Source: Candidatus Amulumruptor caecigallinarius
GTDB lineage: Bacteria; Bacteroidota; Bacteroidia; Bacteroidales; Muribaculaceae
Direction of reading: 5' to 3'
Length of the DNA: 42,262 nucleotides
Assembly: GCA_023665575.1 (NCBI GenBank)
Contig: JAMPDQ010000015.1
Coordinates: 1 to 42,262, forward strand
The notes beneath the pieces were generated by a model, which did no database searches, had not been told where the DNA came from, and saw nothing but the letters and a program-made list of their open reading frames with translations. The stretch's first letter is position 1; every line of letters begins with the position of its first letter. The position numbers were made by a program, and so were the translations under genes. Positions 16,498 through 25,998 of the stretch are shown here, one piece after another.

Positions 16498-17754
16498 ATG
16501 AAATTTCTGAATTTGCAAGAGGTTTATTCTTTTATAGAAGCACATATTAATGACAATATTTCCGCCCTGATATTGTCGCATTCAAAGAGAGGAGGTAATG
16601 ATATCAGTCAGGAATTCCCCCTTGAATTTGCTATTGTTCAGATAGAAAGCCGGCGTAAATCTATAAAGAAGCTTGCCGGGTTTCTGCGTAACAGGGAATT
16701 TTTATTTCCATCAGTGCAATGCGCCGAGCAATCTACCAATGAGTTTGTGGCGCAATATCATGCCCTTCTTGCCGGCACCGGGAAGCGAATTGTCGACCTC
16801 ACCGCCGGGCTTGGCATTGATGCGTTCACAATGGCAGTCAAAGGCAACTGTGTCACAGCTGTGGAACTCGATCCAGCGCGGGCAGAAATATTGCGACACA
16901 ACAAGGAAGTGCTTAATATCCGCGACATAGACATAATCAACAGTGATTGCATCGAATGGATGAAAAATCTCACGTTGGAAAGAGACAAAACCGGAAGAAA
17001 ACCCTTTGACATCGCATTCATCGATCCGGCGCGAAGAGACGATAACAACAGGCGCACATATTTTTTCAAAGATACTCTGCCGGATATTACAGTCAACTAT
17101 GATCTTGTGCGCAAAACAGCCGCGACACTTATGGTGAAAGCCTCCCCTATCCTAGATATCACATCAGTGACTGACACATTCCCTGACATTCGAGAGATAC
17201 ATATTGTATGTGTAAAGGGCGAATGCAAAGAAGTACTCGCAATAATGGAAGATGGATGCAACACAAAAGATTCCGAGATTATTGTGACAGATCTTTCGGG
17301 GAAAGATGCCATAGCAGGCAACATAGAAATCAGAAGTGAATTCCGTGTGAAGTCGGCAAGTATGAATCAATCACCCGAGCAATTCATCATGCCGCGGGAG
17401 GGGGAATATCTTTACGAGCCAAATGCCGGCTTGCAGAAACTGCGTGTGGATTCTGAAATCTGCAAAAGATTTGAAGTGGGCAAGGTGGCCCGCGACACCA
17501 ATCTTTTTCATTCGGAGTCCCTGCATCCCGATTTTCCCGGCAGGATATTCAAAATCAACAGGATACTAGACAAGAAGCAGCTCAAAGCCCTCAAAGGGGA
17601 GGCTCGCGATGTGGCTGTAAGAAATTATCCGCTCGATGCAGAACAGCTCAGAGCCAGACTGAAAGTGAAACCTAACGAAACGCATTATATTTATGGCATG
17701 AGAGCGGGAGTCGGTGCCATCCCTATGCTCCTTGACTGCGACAAACTTCATTAA
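16498..17754 (+). CDS. Class I SAM-dependent methyltransferase with THUMP-like domain
   Basis: 418 residues from the ATG at 16498. In-frame ATGs at 16441 and 16483 also exist; I prefer 16498 because family members begin close to an 'xxxFIxxHxxD' helix (here VYSFIEAHIND). The Rossmann fold shows motif I VDLTAGLGIDAFTMA (about 99-113), the acidic VELDPARAE after it, and FIDPARRD (about 176-183), a catalytic-loop pattern seen in RNA/DNA base methyltransferases. The C-terminal 90 residues match the THUMP-like domain that follows this fold in Bacteroidetes. The substrate is unproven, probably RNA. It sits between two MITE-like copies. Confidence 0.85.
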   Translation: MKFLNLQEVYSFIEAHINDNISALILSHSKRGGNDISQEFPLEFAIVQIESRRKSIKKLAGFLRNREFLFPSVQCAEQSTNEFVAQYHALLAGTGKRIVDLTAGLGIDAFTMAVKGNCVTAVELDPARAEILRHNKEVLNIRDIDIINSDCIEWMKNLTLERDKTGRKPFDIAFIDPARRDDNNRRTYFFKDTLPDITVNYDLVRKTAATLMVKASPILDITSVTDTFPDIREIHIVCVKGECKEVLAIMEDGCNTKDSEIIVTDLSGKDAIAGNIEIRSEFRVKSASMNQSPEQFIMPREGEYLYEPNAGLQKLRVDSEICKRFEVGKVARDTNLFHSESLHPDFPGRIFKINRILDKKQLKALKGEARDVAVRNYPLDAEQLRARLKVKPNETHYIYGMRAGVGAIPMLLDCDKLH

Positions 17755-17829
17755 ACTATCATTTTGGCGCAATATTTGTTATGTTAAAAAGGGGGTTATT
17801 TTCGCAACTCTCTTATGCTCCATTCCCCC

Positions 17830-18061
17830 AAAAAATCAATATTAGGGGCGGCTTATTTTTGATATAATTTATTCTTCCTCAGAAGGAGCAACCTCTAACC
17901 TTCTTGCTTTTAGCAAGTTGTAAATTTGCGAAAGTTGAATAGATAAATTGACAATAAATCATATGAGCGTTTTATGTTTAAATTACTATTAGCCTCGCAT
18001 GCAAAGCCAACCCCGGCTCATGCATGCGACCCTGATGTTAAATTTTTATGAAACAAGCTCT
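17830..18061. mobile_element. MITE-like element, family 1, copy with REP insert
   Basis: The left repeat is truncated and begins AAAAAATCAATATTAGGGGC at 17830. The right end TTTTTATGAAACAAGCTCT closes at 18061. The core hairpin is interrupted after GGAGCAACCTCT, where a REP half-unit (17893-17940, ending AAATTTGCGAAAGTTGAAT) is joined. The right third matches the copy at 9622 almost base for base (TTTAAATTACTATT, CCTCGCATGC). It occupies most of the gene-free stretch 17755-18084. Confidence 0.7.
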
Positions 18062-18084
18062 AAACTTCAAAACAATATATTAAT

Positions 18085-20289
18085 ATGGCAGACAATAACA
18101 TTGCCACAGCTATTGCCAAAGTGCGTAATCTCATTGATTCCAACCATATATATCAATCGCTGAACAAACTTCAAGGCGTGACGCGGGAGCTTAACATGCA
18201 CATCGAATCAGACGAGTTGCAACGGATCCGCGATACATATCGCTATATGCTCCACTATATGGTGGAGGGAACTCCTGATGCCGGACGCAATGACATGCTC
18301 AATTCCATAAGAGAATCATTAAGAACAATCTGCGACAAGGCAATCCGTATCAACAACTCTCACGATGGTAATGACTATTACTCTTCACAGCTGAGATTTA
18401 ACAATTTGCGCAACGAAAGTATTCAGCAATTGCTCAACCGATACACAAAGGTCTCCAACGAACTGGTTCTTGCAGAAGCAGCCGGAAACGATGACATCTC
18501 CCTTCGCAAACAGAGAGAAGATCTGTTGGAGCGTATTTTCAGCAATATCTTTACATCGTTTGGAGAGGCAGCCAACTATAATCTTATTAAAGAAAAAATT
18601 CAATCCGGTTTTGCCGGAGACCAACTCACAGCCCAGGCAATAAGCGCACTTACGCTGTCACTAATGACTTATTATGACAGTGCGAAACTGGAGACACTCA
18701 TGGATATCTATGAAGATGCCAACGATGGAGATGATGCAACCGTTGCCCGCGCAATTGCCGGAATTCTTTTCACACTTGAGAAATATCCCGACAGAATCAG
18801 ACAAAATCCGCGCCTTAAGGCACGCCTGTCGCTCTGGAACGACTCTCTTCTCACCTACCGCAGACTCAGAGAAACAATCCGCGTGATTATCGGCACACGC
18901 GACACTGAGCGAGTCGTGTCGAAGATGAAAGATGAAGTGATTCCGGAGCTTATTAAGCTTAGGCCGGAGATTATGAAAAGCATGAAAAATATCCCGAAGG
19001 ATATAGACCCTGCCGACATCGAGGCCGCGATTATGGAGAATAATCCCGAATGGGAGGAAATGCTCAAGGAGAGCGGACTGGCGAAAAAGATGCGCGAACT
19101 CTCCGAAATGCAAAACGAAGGCGCAGACCTGATGATGGTGACATTTGCCAATCTCAAGCAATTTCCGTTTTTCTCCACTCCTGCCAACTGGTTTCTGCCC
19201 TTTGACGAATCTCACTCAAGCCTTAACATACCCGACAAAATGAAAGGTTTGTTCTCACTTCTCGGTGAGAGCGGCAGCATTATATGCGACGGCGACCTCT
19301 ATTCACTCGCTTTTGCAATCGAAAGAATGCCCGATGCGCAAAGAGAAATGGTGTCGGCACAATTTTCCGCAAATATTCCGCAAATGAAAGAAATGATGCG
19401 CGAAAATGCTGAGGAATCATCGTCTCCAGGTTTTGACCGTGAAATATTGCGTGTGGTGAGAGAGCTTTATCGATTCTATAAATTATTCAGAAACAAAGAA
19501 AAACTTGATGACCCCTTCAAAAATCCATTTGAATTCACCGAGTTGCCCGTTATCGGCGACATTTGTGCCGAAGATGATGTGGTGAAGCTCGTGGGGGAAT
19601 TTTATTTCAAGCGCGGATACTTCAAGGAGTCATTACCGCTGCTGAAGCGGCTTGCCGACACAGAACATGCCGACGCGTCATTGTGGGAAAAAATCGGATT
19701 CTGCTATCAAAACACCGGCAATTTTACAAAAGCATTGGAAGCCTATGACCGCGCCTCACTTTATAAGAAGCCCGGAAGCTGGCGACTTAAAAAATTAGCC
19801 GTTGTTAACCGCATGCTCGGGAATTTCTCTGCGGCTGCAGAAAATTATGAGAATCTGCTCGAAATTGAGCCTGACAATGTCACGACTCTACTCAATTGCG
19901 GTAACGCCTGCCTTATTGAGGGCAGGACTGATGATGCCCTGCGGCATTTTTATCACGCAAAGTATCTGCTGCCTGACAATGTAAAAGTGCAGCGTGCACT
20001 GGCCTGGGCAGAACTGCTCAATCACAATTTCGGCAAAAGCTCTGAGGCTTATGACTCAATCATTGCCACAGACCCGCAGACATCTGACTATTTGAATGCC
20101 GGACACGCAAAATTGCTGGCCGGAAATTTAAAAGATGCAATTGCATTTTACAAAAAGGCATCAAGCGGCAACCCGGAAGAATTCGAACCTGCATTTCGGG
20201 CAGACTTGCCGGCCTTGCAAAAAGTCGGACTCGACAACGACATAGCCGAGCTTATTCCGGATGCAGTGAGACTGATGGCAGACAATTGA
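18085..20289 (+). CDS. Large TPR-repeat protein
   Basis: 734 residues, no signal peptide, mostly alpha-helical and charged. Residues 1 to about 500 are a long helical region with no domain I can name. Residues about 505-720 contain tetratricopeptide repeats: the units around KRGYFKESLPLLKRLA, TGNFTKALEAYDRAS, LGNFSAAAENYENLLEIEPDN and EGRTDDALRHFYHAKYLLPDN show the W/L-G-A-P spacing. TPRs bind proteins, so a scaffolding role in the cytoplasm is likely. It stands alone, starts 24 bases after a MITE-like element and ends at a hairpin before dnaA. Partner unknown. Confidence 0.85.
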   Translation: MADNNIATAIAKVRNLIDSNHIYQSLNKLQGVTRELNMHIESDELQRIRDTYRYMLHYMVEGTPDAGRNDMLNSIRESLRTICDKAIRINNSHDGNDYYSSQLRFNNLRNESIQQLLNRYTKVSNELVLAEAAGNDDISLRKQREDLLERIFSNIFTSFGEAANYNLIKEKIQSGFAGDQLTAQAISALTLSLMTYYDSAKLETLMDIYEDANDGDDATVARAIAGILFTLEKYPDRIRQNPRLKARLSLWNDSLLTYRRLRETIRVIIGTRDTERVVSKMKDEVIPELIKLRPEIMKSMKNIPKDIDPADIEAAIMENNPEWEEMLKESGLAKKMRELSEMQNEGADLMMVTFANLKQFPFFSTPANWFLPFDESHSSLNIPDKMKGLFSLLGESGSIICDGDLYSLAFAIERMPDAQREMVSAQFSANIPQMKEMMRENAEESSSPGFDREILRVVRELYRFYKLFRNKEKLDDPFKNPFEFTELPVIGDICAEDDVVKLVGEFYFKRGYFKESLPLLKRLADTEHADASLWEKIGFCYQNTGNFTKALEAYDRASLYKKPGSWRLKKLAVVNRMLGNFSAAAENYENLLEIEPDNVTTLLNCGNACLIEGRTDDALRHFYHAKYLLPDNVKVQRALAWAELLNHNFGKSSEAYDSIIATDPQTSDYLNAGHAKLLAGNLKDAIAFYKKASSGNPEEFEPAFRADLPALQKVGLDNDIAELIPDAVRLMADN

Positions 20290-20314
20290 TGCGATGTGAG
20301 GCGGATAGACTAAG

Positions 20315-20339
20315 GAAATGGAGCCTGAGGCTCCATTTC
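20315..20339. terminator. Hairpin between the TPR gene and dnaA
   Basis: GAAATGGAGCC (20315-20325), loop TGA, GGCTCCATTTC (20329-20339): an exact 11-bp stem between two convergent genes. There is no strong T run on either side, so it may work with Rho or act as a 3'-end stabiliser. Confidence 0.65.
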
Positions 20340-20358
20340 ATGAAAATATTAAGGCTTC

Positions 20359-21747
20359 TTATTTAAGCAAAGCAGATTCGATGGTGCACACGGCATCGCT
20401 CATTTCCTGCGAATACCGAAGCCGGTCGGCAACTGCGCTTATTCCATGAAGCACAGTGGCATGCTTTCTGTTGAGCTTGGCGCCAATTGCCGGAGATGAA
20501 AGATTTGTGTGTTTCTTGCAGAGATACATAATCATCTGGCGTGCATCGGCAATATCGCGGAGACGGCTCTTGCTGAAAATTGCATCGGGATTCAGCTTAT
20601 AGAATTCTGCAGTGTTTTCAACAATCATGTCGAAATTTATAATCTTTTTGGCAGGCTTCTTCACAAAATGGCTTATCACCTCCTGTGCCAGGTCAAGTGT
20701 GATTGGAGAATTGCAGGCAATGCTTCGGGTGTAAAGTCCCATTACGATACCTTCCAGTTCACGCACTGACGTTGTGGCCGACCGGGCAATCAGGTCAATA
20801 ATATCTTCAGAGAGATCGAGCCCGCTCTTACGTGCCTTGAAATTCAGTATGTCGCGACGCAGATTGTAATCCGGGCTTTCAAGCGGTTCGGTGATTCCCC
20901 ATTTGAACCGGTCAATCAAGCGGTCGGCAATCCCATCGAGTTCCATCGGCGGACGGTCGCAGGTGAACACCAGTTTTTTGTTGTTCTGATGAAGATATTG
21001 AAAAATCGGGAACAAAGCCTCGGCAGTTCCCACTTTTCCCGAAAGTTCCTGCAAATCGTCAAAAAGCAGAGCATCCATCTGTTGGAACCAGTTGATAAAA
21101 TCAGGGATTTCCTTCTTCCTGGTTGCGTTGGCATATAGATTTTGGAACTGACGCATCGATAGGAACAAAACACGTGCGCGTGGATTTCTCTCCTTGATTC
21201 TGATACCTATTGCCTGGATTAGATGTGTTTTTCCCACCCCGACGCTGCCGTAAAGGAAGAATGGATTGAAGTCGGGTTTTTCGGGATGATTTGCAATGTG
21301 TTCGGCGATGGTGAAAGGGAGTCGGTTGCTTTTGCCTACACAATAATTCTCAAAATTGAGCATTGTGCTGAGCTGCGGATCGAAATTCACAGTGCGTTTT
21401 TCAACCGGCTCGCAAGATGCGGTCATCTCCACCTTGTTTTTCAAGAGATGAGACTGCTGAGGGCTTTCTACCTTGATTTTAGACCTGTTGTCGTTGCCTA
21501 TGACATTATATTCATATTCAAGCTTTACATTGCATCCGAACACATGTCGCAACGCACTTCTCATCACATTATAGAAATCATTTTCAAGTTTGTCCATGTA
21601 AAAGTGTGTAGGCACTTTCAACACGAGGCAACCATCGCAGAATTCAAGTGCATCCACTTTGGAAAACCATGTGGAAAACCTCTCCTCCCCGATATTGGAG
21701 CGGATAAGCTCGAGGCATTTATTCCAATTGGATTTGAAGTTTTTCAT
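20359..21747 (-). CDS. dnaA: Chromosomal replication initiator DnaA
   Basis: 462 residues. It binds DnaA boxes and opens the origin. Domain I spans about 1-90, with a short linker (about 90-115). The AAA+ domain has Walker A GSVGVGKT (167-174), Walker B LLFDD (227-231) and the sensor FTCDRPP. Domain IV ends with the DNA-binding signature LSSPAIGAKLNRKHATVLHGI near 422-442. It is divergent from rpoD across 509 bases. I looked there for TTATNCACA-type boxes on both strands and found no convincing cluster, so there is no sign that the origin lies here. Confidence 0.98.
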   Translation of the reverse strand: MKNFKSNWNKCLELIRSNIGEERFSTWFSKVDALEFCDGCLVLKVPTHFYMDKLENDFYNVMRSALRHVFGCNVKLEYEYNVIGNDNRSKIKVESPQQSHLLKNKVEMTASCEPVEKRTVNFDPQLSTMLNFENYCVGKSNRLPFTIAEHIANHPEKPDFNPFFLYGSVGVGKTHLIQAIGIRIKERNPRARVLFLSMRQFQNLYANATRKKEIPDFINWFQQMDALLFDDLQELSGKVGTAEALFPIFQYLHQNNKKLVFTCDRPPMELDGIADRLIDRFKWGITEPLESPDYNLRRDILNFKARKSGLDLSEDIIDLIARSATTSVRELEGIVMGLYTRSIACNSPITLDLAQEVISHFVKKPAKKIINFDMIVENTAEFYKLNPDAIFSKSRLRDIADARQMIMYLCKKHTNLSSPAIGAKLNRKHATVLHGISAVADRLRYSQEMSDAVCTIESALLK

Positions 21748-22035
21748 TGTGATGTAGCAGGTTTGAAAATCAATCCGGCCATAATGGTCGGATTAGAAAT
21801 ATACACGCGGCCATTTCCGCGCTTCAGACAACGCAAAATAATAACAAAATTTTCATAAAAAAAAGTGATTTTAAACTTGCATTTTTGATATTTAAATTAT
21901 CATATTGAAATTCAATAAATTGATAAAACCAACAATTAAAGTGGCTTGGCGCATACCCGGGATTGCAAATGCACATCTGAATTTCAGCAACTTATATAAA
22001 AGTCGGCATTTTGTTGAAGAGACAGAAGAGATATC

Positions 22036-22119
22036 ATGAATTTGTTCCACACAAGGAGGCGTAAGCATCAAATATGTGAACAGGCGAAGATGAACAAACA
22101 GAAGCACGTGGAACAATAA
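22036..22119 (+). CDS. Possible 27-residue basic small ORF in the dnaA-rpoD gap
   Basis: ATG at 22036 to TAA at 22117-22119. The peptide is strongly basic (NLFHTRRRKH, then KMNKQKHVEQ). No convincing promoter precedes it and no family is recognised. It may be a chance frame or part of the rpoD leader. The rest of 21748-22256 is AT-rich sequence in which I see no other feature beyond a weak -7-like TTATTTTG for dnaA near 21837-21844. Confidence 0.2.
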   Translation: MNLFHTRRRKHQICEQAKMNKQKHVEQ

Positions 22120-22256
22120 AATATAAATTTCACTAATAAAAAATTTTAAATTCACACAATAAAAGCGCGCTGTATTTGTTACTAAATAGAAGTGCTGTGC
22201 GCACATTCCACAAGGTATAGGGAAAGGGTTGGATGCAACAGGAATAAGAAAGAAAG

Positions 22257-23117
22257 ATGAGACAGCTAAAGATTACAAAATCAATCACAAATCGTGAAAG
22301 CGCGTCGCTCGACAAATATCTGCAGGAAATTGGGCGCGAAGAGTTGATTTCAGTCAGCGAAGAGGTTGAATTGGCTCAAAGAATTAAAAAAGGAGACCAT
22401 GCCGCCCTTGAAAAATTGACGAAGGCAAACCTCCGGTTTGTTGTATCTGTGGCCAAGCAATACCAGAATCAGGGGCTGAGCCTCCCCGACTTAATTAACG
22501 AAGGGAATCTGGGACTGATAAGAGCCGCGCAAAAGTTTGACGAAACAAGGGGATTCAAATTCATATCGTATGCTGTGTGGTGGATTCGCCAGTCGATTCT
22601 TCAGGCCTTGGCCGAACAGTCGCGAATCGTGCGTCTCCCTTTGAATCAGGTGGGTTCGCTCAACAAAATAACAAAGGAGATGTCGCGGTTTGAACAGGAG
22701 AACGAGCGACGCCCCAGCACAGAGGAGCTCGCAGAGCGACTCGATATGCCGGTTGACAAAGTTACCGACACAATCCAGGTGTCGGGACGCCATATTTCTG
22801 TTGACGCCCCGTTTGTGGAGGGTGAAGACAATTCTCTGCTTGACGTGCTTTCAAATGACGACAGTCCCATGGCTGATGCCAACCTTAATCAGGAATCTCT
22901 CTCAAAGGAGGTGGATCGTGCGCTCAAGCAGCTTTATGACCGCGAGCGCGAAATCCTCAAAATGTTTTTCGGCATAGGGTGTCAGGAAATGACTCTCGAG
23001 GAAATCGGTGCAAAGTTTGACCTTACGCGTGAACGCGTGCGTCAAATTAAGGAGAAAGCCATCAGGAGGCTAAAGGGACAGAAAAGCAAACTTCTGAAAA
23101 GCTACCTCGGAGAATAA
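22257..23117 (+). CDS. rpoD: Primary RNA polymerase sigma factor (Bacteroidetes type)
   Basis: 286 residues, the short form typical of the Bacteroidetes housekeeping sigma, without the large region 1.1 of E. coli RpoD. Region 1.2 is near [16 protein letters not shown]. Region 2 has [10 protein letters not shown]-like [29 protein letters not shown] and [10 protein letters not shown]. Region 3 follows, and region 4.2 is [20 protein letters not shown], the -33 reading helix-turn-helix. It directs polymerase to TTG/TAnnTTTG promoters, several of which occur in this window. It is transcribed away from dnaA. The next gene starts 33 bases downstream and could be read through. Confidence 0.97.
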   Translation: MRQLKITKSITNRESASLDKYLQEIGREELISVSEEVELAQRIKKGDHAALEKLTKANLRFVVSVAKQYQNQGLSLPDLINEGNLGLIRAAQKFDETRGFKFISYAVWWIRQSILQALAEQSRIVRLPLNQVGSLNKITKEMSRFEQENERRPSTEELAERLDMPVDKVTDTIQVSGRHISVDAPFVEGEDNSLLDVLSNDDSPMADANLNQESLSKEVDRALKQLYDREREILKMFFGIGCQEMTLEEIGAKFDLTRERVRQIKEKAIRRLKGQKSKLLKSYLGE

Positions 23118-23150
23118 TACTGACATTCACAACATTATAATTACAGGCTC

Positions 23151-23753
23151 ATGATAAAAAAATGCAACACAACAAGCGCATTTATTATGGGCTTGTTTTT
23201 TTGTGTGATGCTGACAGTCCTTTTCCCGTCTCCGATACGGGCAGAAGAGGATGAAGGTCATGGTGTATTGATTGATGACACCCGCGGCAACCTTTATTTC
23301 TCACATTTCACATGGGGCGCGGAAATTGGCAGTTCAATTGATGTGACCGGAAACGACATGTCCACATTTGACGTAGATGTGGCTCTGGGCTATAAGAACG
23401 ACTTTATAAAGCTGGCAGGTATCGGTGCCGGAATCCACCATTCCATTCATGCAGGAAACAATCTTATCCCTCTTTACGTCGTGCTTCGCACATCATTCCG
23501 CAAACAGCCGTCGCTGTTATTTTTTGATGTTAAAGCCGGATACTCTTTCAACACCATATCCGGCTCCGACACCATGGGAGACTTCTATGCATCGACAGGT
23601 GTGGGCATCAACCTCGGGAAATCATTCAAGGCAAAACCCTACATCGTGTTGTCGTGTGCATATCAGAGATTCAGCGACACTCACCTTGAGACAATTTATC
23701 TCAACAATGGAAACATATTTTTCGCCAATCTTGTGTTTGGCGTGAATTTCTAA
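23151..23753 (+). CDS. Outer-membrane beta-barrel protein, hypothetical
   Basis: 200 residues. A signal peptide with a long hydrophobic core ends near IRAEED (about residue 27). The mature part alternates polar and hydrophobic residues in strand-length runs (FTWGAEIGSSIDV, FDVDVALGYKN, SLLFFDVKAGYSF, FYASTGVGINLG, YIVLSCAYQRFS) and ends in Phe (FANLVFGVNF), the usual mark of an eight-stranded outer-membrane barrel. No specific function is indicated. It is 33 bases after rpoD. Its stop is directly followed by a family 1 terminal-repeat scar. Confidence 0.75.
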   Translation: MIKKCNTTSAFIMGLFFCVMLTVLFPSPIRAEEDEGHGVLIDDTRGNLYFSHFTWGAEIGSSIDVTGNDMSTFDVDVALGYKNDFIKLAGIGAGIHHSIHAGNNLIPLYVVLRTSFRKQPSLLFFDVKAGYSFNTISGSDTMGDFYASTGVGINLGKSFKAKPYIVLSCAYQRFSDTHLETIYLNNGNIFFANLVFGVNF

Positions 23754-23802
23754 GAGCCTGTTTCATTATCTCAAAAATTAAAGTTTGTTTCATAAAAAAC
23801 AC
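23754..23802. repeat. Two tandem family 1 terminal-repeat scars
   Basis: AGAGCCTGTTTCATTATCTC at 23755 and GTTTGTTTCATAAAAAACACC at about 23782 both match the family 1 end. They fill the gap between the barrel gene and the M3 peptidase gene. Confidence 0.5.
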
Positions 23803-23807
23803 CGAAA

Positions 23808-25946
23808 ATGAAAAAACTCCTCAGATACTCGATTTTAACATTGATTTCAACTATCATGATTACAAATATTGAAGCAAAAGCGGAAAATCCGCTGATAACG
23901 GGAAAATACGGCGATTACGGCACAATGCCGCTTTCCAAGCTCACTGCTGCCGATTATGAAGAGGGAATACTCAAAGGAATGGAATTGCAGAATCAGGAGA
24001 TTGCCGCAATTGTGAACCAACGCAGTGTGCCCGACTTTCAGAACACTATTGTCGCTCTTGACAGAAGCGGCTCTGTGCTTAACCGTTCGCTCCTGGCTCT
24101 CAGCAATATCGAGCACGCCACTGGAGACACGGTGCTGATGAACACATACGCAAAACTCGTGCCGGCTCTCTCCGAGCATGAAACAAGCATCATGCTTAAC
24201 GAGCGGCTTTGGGACAGAATCAAGCAGATATATGACCGCCGCGACAGCGATTCCTCCCTCACTCCCGAGGACAAGCGTCTGATTGAAAAAACATATCTCG
24301 GCTTTAAGCATTCCGGAGCTGACCTTAAGGGTGAAGACCGCGAAAAATACAGAAAACTCAACGCCGAACTTTCAGATTTGAATGTGAAATTTTCACAGAA
24401 TGTCACAAACGCCATGAAAGACCCCGAACGACGCATGTGGCTTAAGGAATCAGACCTGGAAGGAATTCCGGAATCAATAAAGTCAAGTTATCGCGCAGCT
24501 GCCGCCGAAGCCCTCGCGGAAGAAGGCAAACCTGACGATGCATCGCTATATCTTGTGACCATTTTCCGTCCGTCGTATGCACCATTTCTCACATATTCGT
24601 CGCGTCGTGACCTGCGCGAAAAGCTTTACCGACTGAATGGCGGCACAAACACCTCGGGAGAATTCAACAATTTGCAGATTCTTAAAGACATCGCAAACAT
24701 TCGCCTGGAAATTGCCAGACTCATGGGCAAAAAGAATTATGCTGAATATGCCCTTGAAATGACAATGGCAAAAAAGCCGGAAACGGTGATGAATTTCCTC
24801 GGCGAGCTGAATTCAGCCTATACTGAGCCAATGCGCCGCGAGATTGCCGACATCACTGAATATGCCCGCAAATCAGAGGGAAAAGACTTCATTCTTGAAC
24901 CCTGGGATTATTCATATTGGTCGGACAAACTGAAAAATGAGCGTTACGCATTCAACGACGAAGACCTGCGTCCATATTTTGAACTCAACAGAACTATTGA
25001 CGGCGTATTCGGTCTCGCCACCAAACTATATGGCTATAAATTCAAAGAGACATCTAAAATCGACAAATATCATCCGGATGTGCGTGTATATGAAGTGAGC
25101 GATCGCAACGGCCGGCTTCTTGGAGTGCTATATGCCGACTTCTATTATCGTCCGGGCAAAGCTCCGGGAGCATGGATGACAGAATTCCGCACAGAAAGCA
25201 AAGACGACAACGGCAACAAAACCCTGCCACTGATTTCCATAGTATGCAATTTCTCAAAACCCGTTGGAAACAATCCGGTGCTACTTAATGCCGATGAGGT
25301 GGAAACATTCCTGCATGAGTTTGGCCACGCCCTTCACGGCTTATCATCGGAAGCCAAATATGAATCGCTGAGCGGCACGAACGTTGACCACGATTTTGTG
25401 GAGCTCTTCTCTCAATTCAATGAGAACTTCCTTACGCGCAAGGAATATCTTGACGGATTCGCACGCCACTACAAAACCGGCAAGAAATTGCCTGCCGACT
25501 TGTTGGACAGATTTGTGAAGTCTGCCCGTTACGGGGCTGCATATTCCACGATGCGCCAGCTTGGATTCGGATATCTTGACATGGCTTATCACACTATCAC
25601 AGAGCCGCTGCGCGCATCGGCAGATATAGAAGCCTTCGAATCGGCCGCCCAGGATCCGGTGCGTGTGTTCCCGGCTGTTGAGGGCTGCATACAGTCGCCC
25701 TCTTTCGGCCACATATTTTCGGGAGGCTACGCAGCCGGATATTATGGCTACAAATGGTCGGAAGAACTTGATGCCGATGCATTCGCAGCCTTTAAGGAGA
25801 ATGGAATATTCGACAAGAAAACTGCTGATAAATTCCACAAAATGCTTCAGGCCGGAGACACTGTTGATCCGATGGAACTGTATGTTACATTCCGAGGGAA
25901 AAAACCTTCCGTTGACGCTCTGTTGGAACGCGACGGCATTAAGTAG
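23808..25946 (+). CDS. dcp: M3-family zinc metallopeptidase (Dcp-like), exported
   Basis: 712 residues with an N-terminal signal peptide (YSILTLISTIMITNIEAKA), so it probably acts in the periplasm. The zinc site is HEFGHALHG at about 503-511; the third ligand is a Glu about 25 residues later in DHDFVELFSQF. The length and the GAAYSTMRQLGFGYLDMAYH segment fit peptidyl-dipeptidase Dcp / oligopeptidase A enzymes, which trim small peptides. Whether it removes dipeptides or cuts internally cannot be told. nadC begins 52 bases later on the same strand. Confidence 0.92.
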   Translation: MKKLLRYSILTLISTIMITNIEAKAENPLITGKYGDYGTMPLSKLTAADYEEGILKGMELQNQEIAAIVNQRSVPDFQNTIVALDRSGSVLNRSLLALSNIEHATGDTVLMNTYAKLVPALSEHETSIMLNERLWDRIKQIYDRRDSDSSLTPEDKRLIEKTYLGFKHSGADLKGEDREKYRKLNAELSDLNVKFSQNVTNAMKDPERRMWLKESDLEGIPESIKSSYRAAAAEALAEEGKPDDASLYLVTIFRPSYAPFLTYSSRRDLREKLYRLNGGTNTSGEFNNLQILKDIANIRLEIARLMGKKNYAEYALEMTMAKKPETVMNFLGELNSAYTEPMRREIADITEYARKSEGKDFILEPWDYSYWSDKLKNERYAFNDEDLRPYFELNRTIDGVFGLATKLYGYKFKETSKIDKYHPDVRVYEVSDRNGRLLGVLYADFYYRPGKAPGAWMTEFRTESKDDNGNKTLPLISIVCNFSKPVGNNPVLLNADEVETFLHEFGHALHGLSSEAKYESLSGTNVDHDFVELFSQFNENFLTRKEYLDGFARHYKTGKKLPADLLDRFVKSARYGAAYSTMRQLGFGYLDMAYHTITEPLRASADIEAFESAAQDPVRVFPAVEGCIQSPSFGHIFSGGYAAGYYGYKWSEELDADAFAAFKENGIFDKKTADKFHKMLQAGDTVDPMELYVTFRGKKPSVDALLERDGIK

Positions 25947-25998
25947 GGAATCGGAAATCGGGAATTGGGGTAAAGAGACAAACATAAAACAGAAATCG

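Noticed and set aside
21748-22256. Replication origin between dnaA and rpoD
   Set aside because: I found no cluster of TTATNCACA-like boxes on either strand; AT-richness alone is not enough.
25950-25998. GGGAATTGGGG-like stretch before nadC, similar to the start of yraN
   Set aside because: The similarity to 26895-26915 is short and purine-rich; it is probably low-complexity coincidence.
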